A stretch of 64,000 nt of DNA from Uloborus plumipes (lineage: Eukaryota; Arthropoda; Arachnida; Araneae; Uloboridae). Location: contig JAXGGA010004441.1 in NCBI GenBank assembly GCA_038373865.1, positions 24,445 through 88,444 on the forward strand. The letters are read 5' to 3'. The notes under the pieces were generated by a model, which had not been told where the DNA came from, made no database searches, and saw nothing but the letters and a program-made list of their open reading frames with translations. A program made the position numbers and the translations under genes. Shown here in pieces: positions 57,454 to 64,000 of the stretch (positions within the stretch are counted from its first letter, which is position 1; each line of letters starts with the position of its first letter).

Positions 57454-57955
57454 GAAAAAGAACGAAACAAAAATAAGTATGAACACGTAACCATAGTAAC
57501 AACATGAAAAGTTGATTTCCGTTGATAAAATAATTCATTTTATCTCTCTTTTCAAACAAATTTTATTCGAGAGCTCAACCATTTTAGAATCGTTTGGCTT
57601 GCTTTACTGAAGGTAAGCCTTGAATTCCGGGATTCTAAAAGCAATTGTTACAGCTCTCCTGATGATCGTAGAAACTTCGAAAAAACTTCATTTTGTGCAG
57701 AAAATTTCAAGCTTTCGAATGACATAAGACTTGAAAATGTGTATGAAATATTTCTTCCCTATTTTATCGAATTTCCGCTAAGAATTCGAATAGAAAAAGA
57801 ACGAAATGGAATTTTCGAAAAATCGCTTCGAGGTGCAAAACTACATGCTACAAACTAATTTTGTGCCAAGTGGCATGAAAATCGACCGAACGGTTTTGGC
57901 GCTACAGACAGAAGGACAGACAGACCCACCTTCAGCTTTATTATTAGTAGAGATT

Positions 57956-58997
57956 TTTTGACTAGTTTATTTTTTCAGCAAGATCTTTAAAAGAATTCGT
58001 ATTTTTATAGGATATTTTCCGTTTTAAAATAAGAAACTATGCACGAAATTTTTTGAACAAGCAATTTTTTTCCGGAAAACCTTTACTTTTTCTTTCTTTC
58101 TTTCTGTATTTTACACATCTTGTGAAAGATAAAATTTTTAGAATTCCTGATTAAATTTTTATTTACATTGTTTGTCAAAGATCCTGTGCCTGAAACGAAC
58201 CGTTTTCACAACTCCAGCTACAATGCTCCATTTTGAATGTCGTGAATGGAGGCGATTACTTTCCGCCAAAACTCTCAATTCGACCTCGTTAGCCCAATTT
58301 TGGGAAGCCATTATAAAGAGGCAGAAGGAAACAGGAAAGGAGAGAAGACGAGGAAAAATTTGAATCATCAAACAGAGCAACGAAGCTTTAAACAGGAGGA
58401 AAAGCATCACTTAGTTTGATGTCGTTCTGAAAAGAAAAATAAATGATTTGAAATGTTTGGATCGCTTTCTGATCAAGTACGTTCTGTCAGTTTAAGAGAA
58501 TGGTCAGAATGACAATTAATGCGACCAGTTGGTGTGATGATATATTGATGATTATTGAGTTTCGTAAATCAATATGTGGTAATCGTAAATTCCTCTAAAA
58601 TGTAACCTTATCTCTGATGCGAGAATGGACATTTTTTTATTAAATCATTTTGTGAGTTTTTTGTATGAACTGAAAAAAATTGAAGAGCCTTTTAGGTTTC
58701 TGTAAAAAAGTATTCGATGAGATTCTTATTCTTTACAGCTTTATTAGATGCTGTCAAAAACTTGATTAAAATTTAAAAAGAAAAACTGCCTTTTTTTTTT
58801 TTGTAGCATGATGTTGACAATAACTAAAACTTTCTAAAAAAGAAAAACTTTCATTTAAATGACATATTTTTCCATGTAGTCTAATATCTCTGAAGAAATT
58901 CTATACAACGATTACGAAGTGGGTGCAAAGGTTTTTCTCTGTTGAAATGTTTCCAGATTAAAAATATCATGTCATTGTGCATTTTTAATAATGAATC
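57956..58997. other. Mostly non-coding stretch
   Basis: A small (TTTC)n tract is at 58090-58106. Other than the ORF pair at 58165-58410 nothing is supported. Confidence 0.35.
58165..58410 (-). CDS. Unassigned ORF, possible host exon
   Basis: Minus-strand frame containing MASQNWANEVELRVLAESNR then LHSRHSKWSIVAGVVKTVRF. Composition is protein-like and GC-richer than flanks. A plus-strand ORF (58172-58363) overlaps it, so strand is uncertain. No domain recognised; no clear donor or acceptor. Confidence 0.2.
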
Positions 58998-59236
58998 CTT
59001 TTTAGCCTACTTTCCCGTTAAAAATAAAAGAGACGAAAAAAGTATTAAAAGTGGCTTAATGCATCTAAAAAATATCGCCAAGTCCAAAAAATATCGCCAA
59101 GTTCAAAAAATATCGCCAAGTCCAAAACAAAGTCAAAAAGAAACAAAAAAAAAAAAAATGAAATAAATATCGAAAAATTTGAAAGTGGGGTATTGAGATG
59201 GGGAATTTGTGTGTCGGTCTGTCGGTCTGTCTGTCC

Positions 59237-59663
59237 CCCCCTAATAACTTTTGAATGAACATTCCGATTTGAACGAAATTTTTTTGTTGGAAAGATCTCG
59301 GCGAGTACTTATTTGATTCCCATGTTTGATTTTTCGATTTGAACAATTTTTGGTTCAACTTAGAGCCATTCAAACAAGCTCTCACCCTTAATAACTTTTG
59401 AGTGAACAGTTCGATTTAAACAACCTTTTTTTGTTCGAAAGATCTCGGCAAGGATACTTCATTACCGTATTTAAATTTTCAATTTGAACATTTTTTTCGC
59501 TCAGCATTGAACTGTTCAAGCAACCTTTCTCCACCTAATAACTTTTAAGTGAACCATCCGAATTGAATAAACTTTTTTTGTTAGAAAGATCTCGGAGAGA
59601 CTCATTCCCATATTTCATTTTTCAATTTGAACCATTTTTCGTTCAATGATGAACCGTTCAGAA
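59237..59663. repeat. Three tandem units of the Helentron-like array
   Basis: Reverse-complement of the copy A array, about 145 bp per unit, order (element sense reversed) C-A-C by the same marker phrases. Copy A has seven units, so array length varies between copies. Confidence 0.75.
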
Positions 59664-59697
59664 AAAAATTTAACATGAGCGCCTACTGGGAAATTTA

Positions 59698-59886
59698 GGG
59701 CCGAATTCAAGTGAAACACCATTGCAATCGCTTCGAGACGATCGCAATTGCAATCGCTACTGGAAGTCGAATTGCGATAAGAATAGCATCTCGTAACGAT
59801 TGTAACGTTTCACTTGAATCCCGATTTGGGAATTTGCGATTGCATTGGTGAGTTGCGATCGTTCGTGTTTCACTTGAATTCCGCCC
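59698..59886. mobile_element. PIF/Harbinger-type MITE inserted in copy B (first)
   Basis: TIR GGGCCGAATTCAAGTGAAAC; right end reverse-complemented GGGCGGAATTCAAGTGAAAC. TSD TTA (59695-59697; 59887-59889). The empty site is intact in copy A at 33032-33034. Confidence 0.9.
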
Positions 59887-59913
59887 TTAAATTGAATGTT
59901 GATTCTGAGCTTA

Positions 59914-60081
59914 GGGCCGAATTCAAGTGAAACACCATTGCAATCGCTTCGAGGCGATCGCATATTGCAACCGCTACTGTAAGTCGAATTCAAATGAATT
60001 CGTTTCACTTGAATCCAAATTTTGGAATTTGCGATTGCATTGGTGAGTTACGATCGTCCGTGTTTCACTTGAATTCCTGCC
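59914..60081. mobile_element. PIF/Harbinger-type MITE inserted in copy B (second)
   Basis: TIR GGGCCGAATTCAAGTGAAAC; right end reverse-complemented GGCAGGAATTCAAGTGAAAC. TSD TTA (59911-59913; 60082-60084). The empty site is intact in copy A at 33008-33010. It lies only 27 bp from the first MITE. Confidence 0.9.
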
Positions 60082-60782
60082 TTAAAGGCAGATTTCCTTC
60101 AAACTAACTTTGTAAGAAAACGGTTTTGATAAAAAATGTATGTAAAGTAATTTTCTGAAAAATCTTCTATGAGGACTCTGATTCCGACTCCGCAAACATG
60201 GCGAAAATGCAGGCTCAGAAAAAAATGACTGACTGGGCAGACGATTTTTTGTTTATTTATTCAATTTTTTGTTTAATTTATTATTATTATTATTATTTAA
60301 TTTTTTTTTTGTTTACAAAAATTTTTTATTCACTAGAGCATTTTATTCTTTATTTATATTTAACAACTGGCAACGGATTAAAAATAAAATTCGAGACATT
60401 TTATTAACGAACGAGGTTTATTTTCTTTCTTTGATAAAATGTGTTTTGATGTTCTTTGTACTTTTATTTTATTTATTATTTTTTTTTCTTTTGAAAACGA
60501 TTGTGAAATTTTTCTACGAAGAACTATAACAGTTACATTCTTTAAAAGGTGCGACAAAACTTTATTTACTCGTTTATTTACTTTTTACGTGTCCATTTCA
60601 TCTGATCAGAGGGGTATATTTTGTTTTTGGAAATCAGCTTTAAGTGCTATAAAGGTATGTTTGACATAATTTTCAGTTTCAGATATTCAAGAGAATATTG
60701 GTCAGGTGCTAGAATGCCGATGTCGATGTACGGGAAAGTAGGCTCGTTTAGTTCTTGACAGAACTTCTTGTTACTAGGGCAA

Positions 60783-60784
<2 letters not shown>

Positions 60785-60868
<84 letters not shown>
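60785..60868. repeat. (GT)n microsatellite
   Basis: About 42 uninterrupted GT units directly abutting the 3' end of Helentron-like copy B. Confidence 0.95.
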
Positions 60869-60870
<2 letters not shown>

Positions 60871-61217
60871 CAGTTGCATTTCAAACGTATCGACTTTGAT
60901 TGATCAGATAAGAAATAAAAGGTCTTCACATAACTTCAATTCGATTTTTATATATTTTCTAGAAATATTATTTTAAATAGGTATTTAGGTTTAATCATTG
61001 TTGTACAAGTTACAGAATGAAGTTTGCTACAAGGTTTATCAATAGGCTTGTGTGCTGTACTGGGAAAAAAAATGTGCATATGCATTTTTTTCATTTCAAA
61101 TTACTCGAGAAACTGAGTAAAATTTCAGCTTTTTCTCTGAAGGAATTAATAACTTTTTATTCAAGTGTAAATTCTATAGATTATCCGTGATCAAAATTGT
61201 ACGATTATTTTTATTTA
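60869..61217. other. Non-coding stretch
   Basis: Nothing supportable. Confidence 0.4.
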
Positions 61218-61624
61218 CAGTACACTCCCGATTATCCGCGGAATTGGGTGGTACGGGTATCGCGAATAACGAAAATCGCGGATAATCCGAAAAAAGAATC
61301 AAATGAGGGGTAAAGAAAATAAAAAATGTCTTTTGCTTGAAAATAATTGCATTACACTTAAAACGTGATATGTACAAACAGTGACGATAGGTACAACATA
61401 AAAAATTATTTGTATTTGAGGTTCTCAAGCATATAAAATCCATAAAGAAGTGGTTCTTACGATAACGCCCATCTAAATTAATTTATTGGATGAAGTACAC
61501 CGCACTCTTTGGTAAGAAATGTCAAGAAAAAACAAAATTTAAATTCGTGCTTTTTCGAAAAAAAAAACAGTTAGTTGTGTTCGTTTTTTTCCCGAGACCC
61601 TCGCGACAAATCGAAAGTTTACTG
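61218..61624. mobile_element. pogo/Tigger-like MITE
   Basis: TA (61216-61217; 61625-61626) flanks CAGTACACTCCCGATTATCC and, reverse-complemented right end, CAGTAAACTTTCGATTTGTC; both continue into CGCG. CAGTANACT..CGATTATCCG termini are typical of pogo/Tigger. A subterminal inverted GCGGATAATC repeats the TIR at about 61278. Non-coding. Confidence 0.7.
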
Positions 61625-61706
61625 TATTTCAAAAATTGCTGTTAGATTTACAAGTACCGACAATGGCTATTCTACGTTGACTTCGTTAACGCAGTCAATT
61701 TTTGTA

Positions 61707-61878
61707 CTGTCGGCCCCGCTTAAACGAATGCTGTCGGTTCCAAGAGAAATGATTCGATTAAGCCGGGTATTTGTTTAAGCGGGTATTTTTGATATTGTCT
61801 ATGGTCCGGTTCCGAGAAATTTAATTCTTATAAGCGGGGTATTCGTTTATCCGTTACCCGATTAAGCGGGGACTACAG
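61707..61878 (+). mobile_element. Tigger/pogo-like MITE, copy 3
   Basis: TA (61705-61706; 61879-61880) flanks CTGTCGGCCCCGCTTAAACG and right end GATTAAGCGGGGACTACAG. The most complete of three copies (others at 17520-17680 and 38914-39080). Internal GATTAAGCCGGGTATTTGTT and TTATAAGCGGGGTATTCGTT show that the terminus is reiterated. Confidence 0.85.
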
Positions 61879-61880
61879 TA

Positions 61881-64000
61881 TATGGTTATAGTTGTAACAC
61901 AAAAAAGAGCTTCTGTAACTTGAGCTCATTCTCTTGCTAAAGCAATTATTCATTTCTTGCATTAATTGAAACGGCTTTGGGCAAACAGAAACAAGCTATA
62001 TCGCCATTGACCCTGTAAGAATAGGAACTCGACCCTGATCCACTACTTGCCGAGTCAGATGAATCGGTATTCAACCTACATAGAGTCAACTTTTGGTTAA
62101 AAAAAGTAAGGGAACTCTTGTAGGTCACTTTCTTTATGGGAGAAGACGAGAAAAACGAAGGAAATACAGTACTATACGGTTGATTCTTTTTATAAACATG
62201 AGCTGAATCTTTCTTCGTAAAGTGTCGGAAACGAAAAGGTAGCTTTTATTTGTATAATCTATTAAAATACCCGTTATTAAGCTTGTTGCACAAAAACACG
62301 TGTTTTCATTGGCTCTCGCGGTAAATTTACTACTCCAAATGCCTGCTGTTTGGAATTGTAGCTGAATTTTTATGAAACATTGAAATAAAATTTTACAATT
62401 TCATTTTGCAGTAATTTAACATTAAGTATTTTGTAAATAATTGAAATGTTCAAAATTTTGTAATATTTTAAATACTGCGTAAGTATAATTCATATTCTAC
62501 TTGTTTAGTATGGGCATTCCATTTTTTTTTTTTTTTATTATTTACAACTCTAAACAATTTACCTACTAAATAAGTGTTCGGCTTGATCGGAGAAATAGCT
62601 TTAAGATGTATGTAGTTAGGCTTATTAAAGGCATAAATAAAAGGCCACATAGGCTGCTGAAGTTTGATGCTGATGAAACAATACTTTAATTAGAAAATAA
62701 GTCATAACTAAGTAAATAATAGCAATTCACTTGACGCAAACGATAATGGATCAATAATGGCATTGTTATTCTAATAACAATCACAAGTAAATACACTTTC
62801 GCTTTTCTCCCTTGAATACTGTTGTATCAGTGAGACTGATTTTTTTCCTCATCGCAGGAGTTAAAGCAATGCTTACAATTTTTTACGTATCATTTTTTGT
62901 TATGAAATAAGTAAAAAGTTTGTTCCTAGTTAATTTGCTATAATTCTCTACAAATGATGATATAAAAATCTGATGTATGAAATTTATTTATGAAGTTTAC
63001 AGGGCCGATGAGACGCAGTCAACCTTCTCGGAAACTAGGGGCCCAGCTCTTTGGGGGGCCCGGTTCCTAATCGGGAAATTTTTTTTATAATGTCTAATGA
63101 TTGTATGGGCCCGGCAACCAAACTGATTAATACCCACCTTGGCTCTTGGCGCATTGTCCAATTTTAAAATTTCAGTAATGCAGTCATTTTGCAGATTTTC
63201 TGCAATTATCTTGAAGTTAAAGAAGAAATTTAGCAGAAAACTGCAAAATTTCTGCAGTTTTTTTTTCTTTTTGCAGAATTTTTTAAGCACATAATCATGG
63301 GCGGATTTATGGGGGGGCAAGGGGGGGCATTGCCCCCCAGTTTTTTTTTTGAGGAAAATCTTGATCACATTTGCTTTTTTTTTAATTTTTTTTTTAAGAA
63401 TGATAAACACGGACGAAAATTTGAAACATTTTTCCTTTTTTGAAAAAATGATATATACTGTAGATTCCCTGTTTGTGTGTGTTTGTGCGCGATTTACTTC
63501 AAGAATGAATTAGTCAACTTGCGATAACTCGAACTTCGATGACTCAAATTTTTCGATATTTAGAAATGAATTTTAATAAATTTTTTTTTCTTTAACGCGG
63601 CTTACGGAGACAGTAATAACATTATAAGTACTTTATAATTATTGTGTGTGATGACTTTATGAAGTTCAATGTTCAAATTTATATTTTATAAATCTTGAAA
63701 ATTATCAAGATAAAACTTTTTAGTAACGAAACCAAAAAAAAAAAAAACCTCAGACATCATAGATGCCCATGTGTTGATTCTTTATCAGGACATGCTAATT
63801 AGCACATAAACTTGCAATGCTATAATCAAACGGCCTTGGGGGGGGGGGGGGTCACAAACCTATGGTGAAAAAAATTTTTGTCCTAGAGGTCACGGCTGTG
63901 CCTCATTTTTTTACCCTTATCTACCCTAATATACTGCCGAAATATCAACTTCCTACTTAAATAAAAGACGGTGCTCAAAGCTCAAATGGTTCTCAAGTTT
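61881..64000. other. Gene-free end of the window with element termini
   Basis: At 63001-63125 CAGGGCCGATGAGACGC followed by GGGGCCCAGCTC and GGGGGGCCCGG looks like a hAT 5' end; at 63297 ATGGGCGGATTTATGGGGGG looks like another. Neither has a found partner. At 63460-63560 TACTGTAGATTCCC and AACTCGAACTTCGATGACTC resemble pogo-type ends. The 137-codon ORF 62997-63410 is A-tract-driven and crosses these termini. G13 at 63839-63851. Confidence 0.35.

Larger units (their letters stand above)
53624..57955 (+). mobile_element. Composite interspersed repeat (unclassified) with later insertions
   Basis: Begins TACTAGCGGTACCCGCACGG then CTTTGCCCGTGGTA, and ends with GACAGAAGGACAGACAGACC and TTTATTATTAGTAGAGATT. 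Paired ends of this style (ACCCGCNCGGCTTTGCCCG.. to ..CAGACAGACAGAC..) are widespread in invertebrate genomes; I cannot name the class. GC-richer pieces at 54175-54290 and 56480-56600 (GTGACGTCATCAGCCGGGCA) probably belong to it. Later insertions include the hAT at 55172-56449 and the MITE at 57187-57453. That both ends belong to one insertion is inference. Confidence 0.35.
58998..60777 (+). mobile_element. Helentron/Helitron-like non-autonomous element, copy B
   Basis: Inverted relative to copy A (32265-34321). 5' CTTTTTAGCCTACTTTCCCG, reiterated AAATATCGCCAAGT (59075-59120), a shorter tandem array (59237-59663), then A/T-rich sequence, the inverted subterminal motif ACGGGAAAGTAGGCT (60730-60744), hairpin AGTTCTTGACAGAACT (60750-60765), then 12 nt ending CTAG (60774-60777). 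A hairpin 8-12 nt before CTRR is the Helitron 3' signature, but shared homology with copy A ends at 60773, so CTAG may be flanking sequence. A GT microsatellite follows immediately. Two Harbinger MITEs are inserted. Confidence 0.5.

Noticed and set aside
60755..60976. ORF with a long Cys-Val repeat
   Set aside because: Direct product of the (GT)n microsatellite.

Overview
This is a eukaryotic, AT-rich, gene-poor window. It lacks bacterial gene structure: there are no operons and almost no long ORFs. Homopolymer and microsatellite tracts are everywhere, and most of the recognisable DNA is transposable-element sequence. The mix (many TA-flanked Tc1/mariner/pogo-like elements, hAT elements with 8-bp target-site duplications, PIF/Harbinger-type MITEs, a Helitron/Helentron-like pair, one LINE 3' end) fits an arthropod. 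A chelicerate such as a spider is my guess from general resemblance, not something the sequence proves.

Host genes: I can support only one piece. On the minus strand at 2936-2867 there is a short first coding exon ending in a Walker A/P-loop (VLGAQEVGKS) and a consensus splice donor. It looks like the 5' end of a Ras-superfamily small GTPase gene. The GC-rich block at 3050-3400 is its likely promoter/5' UTR. The remaining exons were not found in the 2.9 kb downstream on that strand. A few other ORFs (9253-9900 +, 45595-45966 -, 58165-58410 -) are unassigned.

Mobile elements, left to right: a hAT element (3868-5395) split by a pogo-like element (4002-4870) carrying a broken CENP-B-type HTH transposase; a TA-flanked MITE (8563-9108); a putative hAT (10066-11361); a Harbinger MITE (12686-12987); a near-perfect hairpin MITE (13576-13718); a hAT (14120-14994); a 1.9-kb pogo/jerky-like element with a dead transposase (18273-20156); a TA MITE (22875-23220); a LINE 3' end (23475-23665); a fold-back repeat (28620-28960); a Helentron-like element with a higher-order tandem array (32265-34321); a 4-kb hAT with a truncated ZMYM1-like transposase (34393-38431); a 6.1-kb TIR element (39097-45224) interrupted by DNA carrying the only intact long ORF, a DD82E Tc1/mariner-type transposase (41958-43292, minus); a TIR element with reiterated motifs (46446-47379); a 3.6-kb hAT with a perfect 8-bp TSD and another perfect-TSD hAT nested inside (49724-53337 and 51076-51703); a composite region (53624-57955) holding a Charlie-like hAT (itself hit by a TA MITE) and a small hAT MITE; the inverted second copy of the Helentron-like element (58998-60777), hit twice by Harbinger MITEs; and two pogo/Tigger-like MITEs (61218-61624 and 61707-61878).

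The window is best read as a layered record of insertions. Several insertions can be ordered relative to each other because uninterrupted sister copies ('empty sites') lie in the same window. I did not find a defence system, biosynthetic cluster or other plainly new functional system. The most unusual items are the Helentron-like family with its A-B-C higher-order array, the intact DD82E transposase, and the habit of several TA-flanked families of repeating their terminal motif internally.
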